Below, piece after piece: positions 1-11,028 of a stretch of 64,000 bases of DNA. A program made the position numbers and the translations under genes. Source of the stretch: Sialis fuliginosa (taxonomy: Eukaryota > Arthropoda > Insecta > Megaloptera > Sialidae); contig OY540813.1 of assembly GCA_961205875.1 (NCBI GenBank), forward strand, positions 34,815,001-34,879,000, written 5' to 3'. Below the pieces are notes generated by a model, which saw only the letters and a program-made list of their open reading frames with translations, was not told the origin of the DNA and did not search any database. The stretch's first letter is position 1. The number at the start of each line of letters is the position of its first letter.

Positions 1-58
1 TAATTGTCCCCATGTTAAATTTCCTATGTCTTAATCAACTTGGAATACACTGTATAAC
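1..58. mobile_element. Right arm of a long-TIR element (family U), cut by the window edge
   Basis: The first 58 bases match the terminal arms of the complete copy at 57924-58556: the same run from CATGTTAAATTTC through GTCTTAATCAACTT to the end ACACTGTATA. The rest of the copy must lie to the left of the window. No coding content. The superfamily is not known to me; the outer ends suggest a TA target. Confidence 0.75.
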
Positions 59-612
59 CTTTCTGCGGATTTGCCTCAAAAAATAAACCCATATTTATAG
101 ACAATGGAGCAATATTTTGATGAACTCTTCATCAAAATATATGATTACAGTATTATAGAAAGAACAAATTACCAAAGTATCGTTAAATTTTGAGAGATAC
201 AAAATTTCGAGGGGTCGATTTGACATGTAATGCCAATGCCCCATATATGTAAATATTATAAAGATTACACGACGCCACTGCTACAAATGCAAAAACCCGT
301 GACTAGGATCTGTGTAATTCCTGTATGTATACATATATATCTTAAATAATTGATAAATTATATTAATCTATTACCTGTTCTTGAATGAACACCTGGTCTA
401 TAAAACTAGAAGATACGATTTTAATATTTACGTTAATTTATTATGCCTGCATTTTGATTTTTTTTATATTCAAATAATATTCAAATTTTATTAATTTGCA
501 TATAATAGGAAGTTTAATTAGAACATATTTTATATTTCACGGTTAAACGGAAGGACGATAAAAGAAAAAAGTTTACACTAAAAACGTATTTCTAATTTTA
601 CAATCTAAACTA
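59..612. other. AT-rich sequence without recognised content
   Basis: No open frame, splice-bounded exon, RNA gene or repeat family shared with the rest of the window was seen here. Confidence 0.5.
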
Positions 613-1103
613 AGGTAAATACGCCAGTTATGGCCGCTATAAGAGAAAGTTTTCGGTTTTTGTGGATTAATGGGCTTGTTTTTTGTAATTCTCATCAACA
701 CATGTTACTAATAAAACAACTAACCATTTATTAAATCAATTTAATAACCAAAGTCACCAAATATAGTTTGTTTTTAAAAATTAGAGCCTTTTATTTTGTT
801 TATGATTTTTCTCCAGTAATTGCAAAGGTAAAACCAGTCAAATTTGAATCAATGTAAACCAGATGCTATGATAATATAATAATTAATAAATAAATTATAT
901 TCATAATTAGTTTAAATGTCCACCATTTTGATACCTATTGGTCGATTGTCATCAAATCACGCTGTAATACAGTTAAATGTATATAGATTAATATTCAAAA
1001 ATGGTAGTAATCAAATATCAACACATATTTCTTATTCATTACATTTAATTAAAAATTTGCCATTACTGGGGTCCTTGCCAAGACTGGTACCAGTGCCTTA
1101 TAA
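613..1103 (+). mobile_element. Family A non-autonomous element, copy 1
   Basis: This is one of eight copies in the window of a roughly 500-bp family. Consensus ends are TAAGGTAAAGGCACCAGTTA on the left and, read inward from the right, TAAGGTACTGGCACCAGTCT, so the TIRs are about 20 bp and imperfect. A short GCCATTACTGG-like motif recurs inside. Open frames in it are chance frames carried by the repeat. I could not fix a target duplication, so the superfamily is left open. Confidence 0.75.
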
Positions 1104-1334
1104 AAAAATCGATAAAAATTAAGCTGAAAGGGATATTTATATAGTGAACTATTTGAAGCTATACCGCAAACATGACTGCAAATATCGATTCATTACTCAA
1201 TTTAGTAACGCTGTCGAAGAAAAATGCGCTAAAAAAACCAACATACCTAGTCTTTGTTAATACGTTCGCGTTGCACTGAATAATTAATTCGAGCTATTAA
1301 TACAGCAGTATATAGTTAACTAATTCAGTGATTG

Positions 1335-1440
1335 TTTTGAGGTGATGGGCGAACAGAGAATCGGTTGCCGGGCGTACGGAGATCTCGCGGCCACTCAATC
1401 ACTGTCGGTCCGGGTTCGACCCCCGTCGCGCGAGATCCGA
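1335..1440 (+). repeat. tRNA-like / SINE-like hairpin with a polymerase III box B
   Basis: GGTTCGACCCC at 1413-1423 matches the box B consensus GGTTCGANNCC exactly and sits in a T-arm-like hairpin (CGGG/CCCG). It is enclosed by a 9-bp stem, GATCTCGCG at 1381-1389 with CGCGAGATC at 1429-1437. There is no room for normal D and anticodon arms, and no good box A is visible, so this is not a functional tRNA. A decayed tRNA-derived SINE head is the likeliest explanation. The block is far GC-richer than its surroundings. Confidence 0.4.
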
Positions 1441-1915
1441 TCTCTTCAGATTCAAGCGTTGGATTTGTTTTTGTTATTTATTACATCTTTACCGTAAGCA
1501 GTTCTGTCATGCACCAATTATCATCACCACCGTTTCCTTTATTTACTTTTATATAAATCTGTGATTGTTTATTGAAATACATCTTTACAAGATTTCAATC
1601 AGATGATAAACTTAAAAGCAGCGATCGCCTAAAAGTCGATCAAGACCTACTGGTACGTCTCGAATCTCGATGGAATTTAACTTGTGTGAGAAATATTCGC
1701 ATTTCATTTTCTAATAGTAACAAAAGTTAATAAAGTAATGGCACCAGTCTTGGCAAGGACTCCAGTAATGGCAAATTTTTAATTAAATGTACTGAATTAG
1801 AAATATTACTACCATTTCTGAATATTAAATCTATATACATTTAACTGTCTTACAGCGTGATTTGATGACAATCGGCCAATAGGTGTCAAAATGGTCGACA
1901 TTTAAACTAATTATT

Positions 1916-2028
1916 ATACTCTATTTGATTTAAGAATGCAGTGGTTGCCAGGGTTTTGACGGTACGAATCGTGCATTTTACTGTCAAAAACCACGGCAAC
2001 CACTGCATTCTTAAATGAAATAGAGTAT
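1916..2028. mobile_element. Foldback element with 45-bp arms
   Basis: Left arm 1916-1960 and right arm 1983-2028 are reverse complements with few mismatches (core AAGAATGCAGTGGTTGCC) and enclose a 22-nt loop. The outer ends read ATACTCTATTT, and the element lies in a TATA-containing target. It abuts the next element, which shares its TATA. Confidence 0.75.
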
Positions 2029-3389
2029 AGACTATGTGCACGACGCCTACTAGCGCCGCTAGCGGACAATAAAGAAGTACTTGTCGCGCTGATCTTTCTT
2101 TTTATTATTTATACAGCGAAATTTTTTAATGAACAAATATCATTTAATCTAGCTGTATGCATATAATATAAATAGCAAAGCTTAAAAGGTACGTGAGAAT
2201 TATTTATTTTGGGTATTTTTTTTCTTCAATTATGACTTATAATAGAAAAATAATTAATTCGTTTACATTGACAGCATAACCTCAAACTATGGCGTCGGAC
2301 CGGATTTGAATGTATCAAACACTCAATCCCTTTTACTTTCAGTGATTTACATTAATAATTTTCAAATAAGTAAAATCGTAGTTTTACTTATTTGACTCTT
2401 TTTACCGCTTTTATCCACTTTGCTCGTTTTTCGAGGTTATAACTTTGTACAGGGAATCTGTAAAACTATTTTACTTAGGCCCGATTTCTCAATATGAGTT
2501 TATACTACATGTCCTAGTTAAACCGGAGTTTAATCTATATATGTGTTTCTTAATGTTCAGTTAAAAATTATGAATTAATCTTAATTTAACTGACAGATGA
2601 ACTGCCGGTTTATAATTAAACATACAGTTTTAAAACATCCAAAAGAATGAATCTTACAATTTGAATACATATTAATTAATTGGACTGATTGATTTATCAA
2701 AATATATGTATTTAAAAAATTTGTTTGTTGACAAAAATTGCAAACAATCAAAAATAAATAATGTATGTATTTGATACTATTGCGTAATATTATCTGTAAT
2801 ACGTTATGAATGGCCTAAAATCAGGTATGTGTACATTATAATACTGTGTATTTTAACTATTGACGCTGTCTTGCCATACCATTATTATTTTTTTATAACT
2901 TATTTCACGTTTAAAGGTTTTACAAATTTAAAAAATAGCATCAACGTGTAACCCAAATTTATTTAATTTCTATTATTTATTTCATTTTTATCCGGCTTCT
3001 TTTACGTTCTACAGTAGCGCTATATTCTTTTATTAATTCTAGAAATGTATCCTATTCTCTTTTACTAAAATTAACTCGTTTTTTATCACATTTAATATAA
3101 TAATTTGGGGTTAGTTTTTAGTTTAACATAACGAAAAGTGGTCATGTTAAAGTTAAGAAGGCCCTCTACTGCGTATGCGCAAGTTAAATTACAGATTACG
3201 TTAAACTTATATTAGTTTTTCTCATGTTTTGTGTGCAATTAAAAAAACTTTCTGAAATTATAATTATAAAAACAATTCTCACTGACGTATATGGAAAAAT
3301 GGAGTTCAGTTTACAAGTGACAATTATGCTCACCACGAGCGCTTGCATCGAAATTATTTGTAACTCCGCCCCCCTGCACATAGTCTATA
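2026..3389. mobile_element. 1.36-kb element with 15-bp perfect TIRs
   Basis: TATAGACTATGTGCA at 2026-2040 is repeated as its exact reverse complement at 3375-3389. No transposase-like frame lies between, so the element is non-autonomous. With the foldback at 1916 it forms the block that interrupts family A copy 2. A TA or TATA target is likely. No family name can be given. Confidence 0.65.
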
Positions 3390-3768
3390 ATATAATTTAT
3401 TTATTAATTATTATATGTATTATCATAGCAACTGCTTTACACTGTTTCAAATTTGACGATTCTTTCTTTTATATCTTTTGTGTCGTTTTTATATCATTTT
3501 GTAATCATTAGCAAGTGTCCATCACTGCTTGCTCATTACTGGTTTTATTTTTGTCATTACTGGAGAAAAAACATGAACAAAATAAAAGACTATAATTAAA
3601 AAAACAAACTATATATGCAGACTTTGGTAATTAAATTGATTAAATAAAGAGTTATTTGTTTTATTAGTAACATGAGTTCATGAGAATTACAAAAAACAAG
3701 CCCATTAACCAAAAACAAAAAACGATAACTTGCTCTTATAGGGGCCATAACTAGTACCTTTACTTTAT

Positions 3769-4262
3769 GTGAAATCACAAAAAAAATTTTGGGCCAATCA
3801 AAGCTCACCCAACATTTGCTATTTAACAGATGGGTACCGAGCTGTCAGTAGAAACAGATTGGTGGAAATGGGCAGTAAGTTCAGATATCAAAAATAAATT
3901 TACAATTTTTATTTTAGTTTCCATGCCCGCCCATTATATTCCTAAACTAACAAGTTTAATTATTTTCTGTCAAGTTACAGTTGTAAATACATTTAATCAG
4001 AGATCAGATAAGATAAAAATTTAATATGTAATCACAAAATCGAACAATTAATCAATGTGTACAATGACATAATTTAAATTCGATATATAAAAAACACGCA
4101 CCATTTTGGTTGGTTTGAAAATATCTCGTATTACAAACACACCTATTCCAAGAAACTACACATTTCATGTAAACCAATACTTTCATTATAATTTATAACA
4201 TTCAAACCATACAAATGTGTGTGATGTGCATAGATTTCATATCAGATCAAACTTAATATTGG
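3769..4262. other. AT-rich spacer; left target duplication of the next hAT at its end
   Basis: Nothing recognised except AATATTGG at 4255-4262, which is the left target duplication of the hAT that follows. Confidence 0.5.
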
Positions 4263-5451
4263 CAGGCCCGGATTTAGAAATTTGCCGCCCCTAGGCAGTT
4301 GCAAAAATTGCCCCCCCCCCCCTCGAAACTAACAGATTAAGTCATAGATGTCAAAATATAAAACTCAGGATCTTTTTTTTTTGGTTGCGTCAGTTTCAAA
4401 TTTTATAAATTTTTATAAAGTTACATTAGGAAACATAAAAACTGAAGACCTTTTGCTTCCTCGCAATATCGAAGATACGAGAAGCTATGTGATCGTTTCA
4501 GATTAAGACAAAAAAAATTTCTCCAATTTCAAAATTTTAAATTTATTTATCCGTTTCACGTCAAGACAAACACTTTTCGTTCCGTGTCTGTCTGTCTGTC
4601 CGTGTGTCCGTCCGTCTGTCCCCTGAATCCTTGTCACTCGCATAACTCATGAACCACTGAACCGATATTATTGAAACTTGGTGGGATGGTTGGGTCTGGC
4701 TTGAAGACGGTCCCATTTCAAAATCATCAAAATCCTGTGTAAGGAGGAGGGGTGACATCCCAAAATATTTATTTTTTCAAGATATCTTAAGAACGACACA
4801 TGTTACGAGAAAATTTTATAGAATATTTTTTGTAGAGAATTAAATTTCCTATAATATGGGTCTACTACGTTTGTTGTAAAATATTCCCTTACAAAGATTT
4901 ATTTAAATTAATTTTAAAAATTCGTGTTTTGTTTTTCTAAATTGATATTTGATTGGATATATTAAGTGTCATTTTGACGTTTTAAATGTCACTTTGGCGT
5001 TTTAAATGTCATTTTGACATTTGCATAAATTTAGATTTAGATTGAAATTGTCAAAAAATTAAAAATATATGAAAAAATATTCAGGTGCGTTTTAAGAAAA
5101 AATTCAAACTAAGATTTTTTAGTAAAATTTGTATAAAAATTAAATGGTTAACCAATGCCAGGCAATTTATCTTAACACTATCGGTTTTAGTGAATTTAGC
5201 ACGAGGAAGCACTGTGCATTTACTTGGCAGATGTTTTTTTTGTCATGCTTGAGTTACATGTATAAAGAAATTATTGCTTATGGGTTGAAATTTTTACGTC
5301 TCGATTTTCGGATGGCAAACTCATCGATAATGGAATCAAAATCAAATTCAATTCCCACGAATATAACAAGTTTTCAAAGTTTCCACCAAAATTTGCCGTC
5401 CTTCAATTCTTGCCGCCCTAGGCAGCTGCCTGCATGGTAAATCCGGGCCTG
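4263..5451. mobile_element. hAT-type element C1, with family D inserted inside
   Basis: The ends CAGGCCCGGATTTA and TAAATCCGGGCCTG form 14-bp TIRs, and an exact 8-bp duplication AATATTGG flanks them (4255-4262 and 5452-5459). This is the signature of the hAT superfamily. The related copy at 26764-27152 is only 389 bp; the extra length here is the family D insertion at 4455-5233. Neither copy encodes a transposase. Confidence 0.92.
4455..5233 (+). mobile_element. Family D element, copy 1 (nearly complete)
   Basis: This runs from GCTTCCTCGCAATATCG to ACTTGGCAGATG and lies between runs of four and eight T. The uninterrupted hAT C2 shows that the target was a T tract. GCTTCCTCG at the left end recurs as CGAGGAAGC 14 bp inside the right end. 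The body has a CTGT/CCGT-rich stretch (4589-4621) and several frames shared by all copies, none resembling a known domain. The class is unresolved: an A-tailed retroposon read on the minus strand, or a T-tract-targeting DNA element. Confidence 0.75.
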
Positions 5452-5914
5452 AATATTGGGTAACCATTCACCAATCACCAGGTCGCGTCGATTTGCACGC
5501 ATGGTGTGTGTGTGTGTGATTGCGAGTATGTAGAGGGCCAGGCCAGTTAGTATTCGAGGAAACAGGTTTTCCGTGATTCACGTATCTAAGTGATATAAAC
5601 TGTTATGTCCGATTTTAGAACAAATTTAGAATCGTAATGAGTCAAGTTTAGCTTCTAGATGTATTCAATTTCAATAAATTGATATTTGAATGTGAACACA
5701 TCCGTTTTTCTGGACTGGACGCTCTTCTTGATCTTGTTTAGTGTGTGCTGAAGGATTGGTAGTTATTGAATCATATAATTTGAATAAATTGATAGTTGAA
5801 AGTGAATAAATGTATTTAATTTAACAAAATCATCAATGTGTGTAGAATCATTAGCCAAAGAAAACACCCAAAATTGTATGTTCTACCTACATATGATTTG
5901 GTATTTATTTTAAA
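5452..5914. other. Unannotated spacer with a short GT microsatellite
   Basis: Apart from a GTGTGTGTGTGTG run near 5504-5517 and the right hAT target duplication at 5452-5459, nothing is recognised. Confidence 0.45.
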
Positions 5915-6435
5915 CTAGCTGGGCCCGCGCGGCTTCGCTCGCGTAGACTACGGAATTATTGTTTAGGATTTTTGAAAAATATAGTTGAATTAGTACAAAC
6001 ACGATTCATTATTATCGCAATAATAACTAATCAAAACCTAACGTACCTAAAAAAACAAAGCATATCAGAACAAAAATTATTTGTAAAATTTAAAAGTTAA
6101 TAATTGAAAACTGTCGGCCGAGCGCTGTATCTTCCCTCTCCCCGCGACACTTCATCATATTTCGCGCGAATTGCCGCGAATAATATGTTATTGTATGTAT
6201 ATTTCACGTTATTTCCTAAACCAAAAGACCAAATTGGATTCTGTAAAGGGCAAATTATATCTACATTAAGTACTTATGACGATGAAATCATTTATTTCGA
6301 TAAGGTTTACTATTTTGCAGGTCATACGTCCACGTAAACAAAACCCAAATATTTTAAATTTTCTTTGTAACATAAAAGCAGTCATTGTGGCTTAAATATA
6401 AAAAGATATATGGTATCACGGACTTTATTTTATAA
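5915..6435 (-). mobile_element. Helitron-like element, copy 1 (3' end at 5915)
   Basis: On the minus strand the element ends GGGCCCAGCTAG followed by T, with a GC-rich CGCG...CGCG hairpin just upstream. This fits the Helitron 3' rule (hairpin, then CTRR, inserted before T). The body matches the inverted copy at 13862-14441, including the far-end block around GTCCGTGATACCATATATC. The 5' terminus is not defined. There is no Rep/helicase coding sequence. The 77-codon frame at 6104-6337 is not conserved in the other copy. Confidence 0.65.
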
Positions 6436-6557
6436 TATATTTTATTGTATAGGGGGTACATTTTAGAAGAATGTCTAGTACTTTTTTATACATTTATTTA
6501 ATTGTTAATAAATAAATATAATAATTCCATTATTATTTATACAAAATAAATACTTAA

Positions 6558-7976
6558 GGATGTATGGCAGGTATCTAATTTCAACGAGAAATAGTTGAAA
6601 TTTGGAGAAGTTACTCCTTAATAAATCTAAAGTACCCACACAAAATTTCAAAAGGTTTTACAACATAGTTTAAAAGTTATTATTTTAAAAAATTAACATG
6701 AGCTCTTATGGGAGAATGGTGTATTGACGGTTGAATTCCAATAAAACACATGGTTCAAGCATCGAGAAAAATCTGAAATTTTCACAACACGTCACTTACA
6801 TATTTAGCAACAAGTTTCATAAAAAAAATTATATGCATACAGAACTAAATTGTGAGAAAAAAAATAATTATTGCTGAAAAATGTCGAAAAAAATAAAAAA
6901 ATGGCGTACTCTATAAAAATTATATTTTGACTTGGCAACAGTGCACAGCTGATTATCCAGGGCGCGCTGTATAAACTTTTGTATTATTACAATATGTACA
7001 TCCAAATATTTTATTTTACTGTTATTAATATATTTATAATTGATTCATTTTTATTATTTTTAGACGTTAACATTTATTTTTTATTAAAATTTGCGTGATT
7101 TTTAAGTATTCAATTTAAACAATTGAAGGTTAACGTTTTTCTGTCACAATTATTACAAAACTCGGCATTTAAATAATTAAGTCATATGTATATAAATAAA
7201 TAATAAGATATACTTGGGGGGAGGGGTGCTAGAGAACTAACCGTGTTGTTCGGTCTCCTCGGGTGTAACAGGTACTTCCTCTATATTTTTTGATCGTAAA
7301 GAGTTCGCTCGTCGTTGATTATATACCGTTTCTTTAACAATTTTTCCTTTCCAATGAAACATTTTTCTCTTCACAAACTAACAATACTATATTTGATTAT
7401 ACTCGTATTATTGTTCTGTGTTTTACGTTAACAAATTGAATACGCGTGCACATGTGTTCACAAATTTATCACAATCACAAATATGATTGTTGTAAATTAA
7501 ATTGGTACTAATGCGATGTTGTCAAATGTAATTATTTGTTTTCTTACATATTTTTTCATATTTGTAAGCATATATACTACTAATATTATTATTTTCATTG
7601 CATTTATATGTTCAATGTATGTTCTAAATAGTGTTATTTAATAATATTTTAATTTCTGAAGTCATTTATAATAATAAAATACTTGGGGTTTTTTTATTTT
7701 TAACAGATGAATTTAAATGACATTCAGAGTAAAAAGTTTTCATATTATCAACAAAAATATTCATTTATTGGCTAAAATTCTAAAATAATAGTTAAGAATG
7801 AGAAATAAGCTTTAAACATAAGTATTTATATTGTTTAAGTAGGGTTTAAGTAGTTTATAAACAAATTTGACTTTCCTACATGCACTTAAAATGAATATTT
7901 AAAAGTTTGATTTAGATCGTTCCATCTCACCTAGATTTACGTTATTTTCGACATAGACTGTACGTGCCATACATCC
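6558..7976. mobile_element. TTAA-target DNA element, 1.42 kb
   Basis: Inverted ends GGATGTATGGCAGGTA and TACGTGCCATACATCC are flanked by TTAA on both sides (6554-6557 and 7977-7980). A TTAA target is typical of piggyBac and Kolobok groups; I cannot choose between them. A fragment of the same left end occurs at 25863-26075. An exon-like frame lies on the minus strand at 7237-7362. Confidence 0.75.
7237..7362 (-). CDS. 41-codon exon-like frame inside the TTAA element
   Basis: The frame begins MFHWKGKIVKETVYNQ, continues with basic then acidic residues (RRANSLR to EEVPVTPEETEQHG) and stops at TAG. Just before the stop the sequence reads CACG followed by GTTAGT, a passable splice donor. This could be the first exon of a transposase-related or captured host gene, with later exons lost. 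Composition looks more protein-like than the chance frames in the window. No family is recognised. Confidence 0.3.
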   Translation of the reverse strand: MFHWKGKIVKETVYNQRRANSLRSKNIEEVPVTPEETEQHG

Positions 7977-7980
7977 TTAA

Positions 7981-8476
7981 CAGTAGATACACTCGTGGCT
8001 GTACGGGGCCTTCCCTAACGTCAAAACTTAATTAAAAAAAACAACCTATATGAGTGCAAAAGCAAATCAACTTCCAGCTGACGCAATTTGCTAAGTGTTA
8101 AATTGTTATATCATTGCTTGAAAAGCAGTGGTAATGTATAATAATGTAAAAGTTATACATTTTATGACGTACACTTGGAAGCACTTATTTTAAGTCGCTG
8201 ATTGTACTTATCACGCATGTGTCAAGGTTATCATATGCACGATTTAATTCACTACATCTGTGAGTGTGTTGTCATTTATATTCAGTGCCTAGCAGATAGC
8301 GTTAGTCTTGTATTATCGATTTGCCTTGATATCAGTTACCTACATTTAATGGTAATTATACCAATTAAATTTTCTCTGTATACGTATGTTAATTAGTACC
8401 TAATCATAACATACAGTTTAATGGGAGATATTGGATAAAAAATTGTTTTCTTAACAAAAACTTTACTAACATAAGA
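7981..8476. other. AT-rich sequence without recognised content
   Basis: No gene or repeat shared with other parts of the window was seen. The 64-codon frame at 8202-8396 has no recognisable features. Confidence 0.45.
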
Positions 8477-8529
8477 ACCCCCAAGCTTAACCCCCCCCCC
8501 CCCCGAAAATGTTTCTTACTACGCCACTG
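8477..8529. mobile_element. Right end of a truncated hAT-type element
   Basis: A run of fourteen C (8491-8504) is followed by CTACGCCACTG, the terminus of the CAGTGGCGTA family that is complete at 10552 and 41467. No matching left end or duplication was found. Confidence 0.45.
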
Positions 8530-8874
8530 TTGGTAACTGAATCCCTTTTCACAAAAAAAAAATCAAACTGCAGTTTAATTATAACATAAACATAATTTAC
8601 ATATTCTTTTGGAAAAATAACTTAAGTAACATAATATAAAAAATATGCACGATAATGTTTTGTTTTATTTATAACGAAGTTGCTCCTTCTAGATTTGGGC
8701 AACTTGAAACGGTGAGTACAAGCGGTATACAACATGATTGACACCTCTAGTTTACACTCCTTTTAAAACAAGTCACAAAGTGCGATCCGCCATAAGTGTA
8801 AGTGATGGTACATTACTCACTCAGTTCCTTTCTTAAAACATGTTTACTACTTTTTATTAACTTACTACATATAT

Positions 8875-9004
8875 ACAGTGTGTCCCCGGATCAACGCAAG
8901 AATTAATGTAAAAGACAAAACAAATTTAATTTTGTACTTTGGAGATTCGACTTGAATAAAAATAAATTTTTGTCATTATTTTGATTTTCATAATTCATTA
9001 TTAT
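8875..9004 (+). mobile_element. Fragment of an ACAGTGTGTCCCC-ended element
   Basis: The start ACAGTGTGTCCCC and the following 120 bp resemble 30720-30850. The fragment is interrupted on its right by family D copy 2. Confidence 0.5.
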
Positions 9005-9011
9005 AAAAAAA

Positions 9012-9489
9012 CATCTGATAAGTAAATGCACAGTGCTTCCTCGTGCTAAATTCACCAAATGAACAATTTAAATAAACACCGATAAAGTATCTACTCAGAT
9101 CAACTTGGTTAACTATTTAATTTAAAAAATATTCATTCGAAATTTTTCTCAATAATTATGCTTTAATATATTTTTAATTTTTTAATAATTTCAATCTAAA
9201 TCTAAATTTTTTTAGCTATGTAAATGTCAATGTGACATTTAATATATAGGTATGTCAAAGTAAATAGTGATTGTAAAAAACAATGACTAAGTTGAGATAA
9301 ATCTGTGTAAGGGAAGTGCTGGGGGGGGGGGGGGGAGCAGACACACAGACAGACGCGGAGCGATAAGTGTTTGTCTTGATCTGAATTGAAAGATCAAGCT
9401 AAAATTTTGAAATCGAAGAACAATTTATTTTTCTCATTTTAAAACGATAACAAAGCTTCTTGTATCTTCGATATATATGGTGAGGAAGC
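9012..9489 (-). mobile_element. Family D element, copy 2 (internally deleted)
   Basis: Reverse orientation, from CATCTGATAAGTAAATGCAC to GTGAGGAAGC, flanked by seven A and five A. The middle is shorter than in copy 1, and a fifteen-G run (9321-9335) sits where other copies have a GGGAGGGG stretch. Confidence 0.7.
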
Positions 9490-10134
9490 AAAAATGTTAT
9501 TTATTCTGGTAAAGTACCTTTCATGTTTGTTATATTTAATTATAGTTACTCAAAATATTAAATTAATAATATTGTAAAACAATTTCGAGGCATCCTGTTT
9601 TGTAAATTATGTGTAAGAACTTTTTACTATAAAATCTTTAAGAGTTAATTCTTTAGCTATAAAGATACAATGTTTGTTGCTGCAATTTGTTAATAATTTG
9701 CAGAACTTATATTGGTGTTTATAACCAAACACAAAATATTTGCATGTGTATGAAATAACTATATTCTGTAGTAGGTGCATTTGTATATCTATAAGAAACT
9801 ATATATAAATATACAGTTAAATTATTCGGCAAAATATTTTTAATTAGCTCAATTTAAAAATGATAAAATCATTATTTCGCTTGAGGTAGCAAATTAGTAT
9901 CTAATACTATACTAAAAACTGTCTAGATTATTTTGGATGTTATAACTATGAATATTAAGCCTCGAGTTCTATGACAATAAAGTATAGAAGAGAGTGTAGG
10001 TAATTTTAAAGATTACTGTCTTAAATTAAACAGAAATTTTAATTTGACGTTAATTGTTTTAAAATTGTTATGTGAAAGTAAATTTTGTTTGTGGTAAAAT
10101 TTAGATAATAAATAAGTTAGAATTGAATACTCAC
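9490..10134. other. AT-rich sequence, possibly intronic
   Basis: Nothing is recognised. If 10135-10189 is a real minus-strand exon, this is the intron downstream of it. The donor ACTCAC (GTGAGT on the minus strand) is at 10129-10134. Confidence 0.4.
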
Positions 10135-10189
10135 GAGGTTGCGTGTAGTTGTTGTAGTCAACGGCTTGAAGAATAAGCGTAAAAAATCT
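10135..10189 (-). CDS. Candidate 55-nt internal exon of a host gene
   Basis: On the minus strand an eight-T tract and CCAG precede the block, and GTGAGT follows it directly. Both are strong splice signals around an island of balanced base composition in very AT-rich DNA. One frame is open throughout and reads FFTLILQAVDYNNYTQP between split or flanking codons. The length (55 nt, not a multiple of three) means it would change phase if skipped. I do not recognise the protein. No second exon of the same gene is evident, so the window could lie within two very long introns. A transposon-derived or non-coding exon cannot be excluded. Confidence 0.45.
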
Positions 10190-10543
10190 CTGGAAAAAAA
10201 AGAAATTATATTATTAGAAACATACAATTAAATGTAAATAGCTGCAAGTGTAATTGGTTAATTTTGTATTTCTGAACATTTACTGTTTCAATCATTGTTT
10301 TCAGATCTTCAATTTTTCACACCAATTAAATCTATTGCCTTTTTAAACCTTAATATTTTACATACAAACATAACTATTTTATATTTGTAATATATGTATA
10401 TAATCTGTAAGAACATTAACCGTAAGGTTTAATTAAATGTAGAATAAATAAAAAACACATAACAAATAAAAATTAATATACATTGCAGATAACAAAAACC
10501 TATTAAAATGTATCAATAATGTCAATAATACAAAATAATAAAA
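10190..10543. other. AT-rich sequence, possibly intronic
   Basis: The first bases (10190-10202) would be the polypyrimidine tract and acceptor of the candidate exon on the minus strand. Beyond that nothing is recognised. Confidence 0.4.
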
Positions 10544-10551
10544 CATAGGTG

Positions 10552-10886
10552 CAGTGGCGTAGATAGGAGGGGGGATCAAGGGGATCAATCCCCTCCCATG
10601 AGTCTACTTCATGAAAAAACTCAAATACATTTTTTTAACTCAGAGACATTTTTTTAAACTCTTCTAGTATGAACAAAATAGTAAAAGTAAATTGGAAAAA
10701 TTGTGTAAATTAAGAGTAAAAAAAAAAAAAAAGTTTTCAGTTATTGCTTAATTTTCAATTGAATGACCTTTTTTTTAGTAATAAGGAGTAAACTAACTAC
10801 AGTTTATATAACCATATGATCAAAAAAGATCATTCAATTCAAAATTATATCCCCCCCCCCATCGCAAAAAGCTATCTACGCCACTG
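10552..10886. mobile_element. hAT-type element E1, 335 bp
   Basis: The TIRs are CAGTGGCGTAGATAG and its counterpart CTATCTACGCCACTG. An exact 8-bp duplication CATAGGTG flanks them (10544-10551 and 10887-10894). There is no coding content. A second copy with its own duplication lies at 41467-41755. A ten-C run sits at 10851-10860. Confidence 0.93.
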
Positions 10887-11028
10887 CATAGGTGTACATT
10901 AAAGTATTATTAAATGGTTATCTAAAATGAAAATCGCCAAATTATGTATATGTACTTATATACATATATATAACATACATACACATACCAGATCAAATCA
11001 TTCTCATTGGGGTTAAAACAGTGGCGTA

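Larger units (their letters stand above)
1739..3768 (-). mobile_element. Family A copy 2, split by a 1.47-kb insertion
   Basis: The right half of the family lies at 1739-1918 and resumes at about 3390-3768. When the intervening block is removed, the join matches uninterrupted copies such as 47415-47928. The order of events is therefore clear: family A landed first, then the composite insertion at 1916-3389. Confidence 0.75.

Noticed and set aside
916..1122. 68-codon frame
   Set aside because: It lies inside family A copy 1 and is not kept open in the other family A copies.
4561..4758. Minus-strand frame with SSSQTQPS, similar to one at 28222-28407
   Set aside because: The similarity is due to both lying in copies of family D. 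The frames differ in length, are broken in other copies, and show no known domain.
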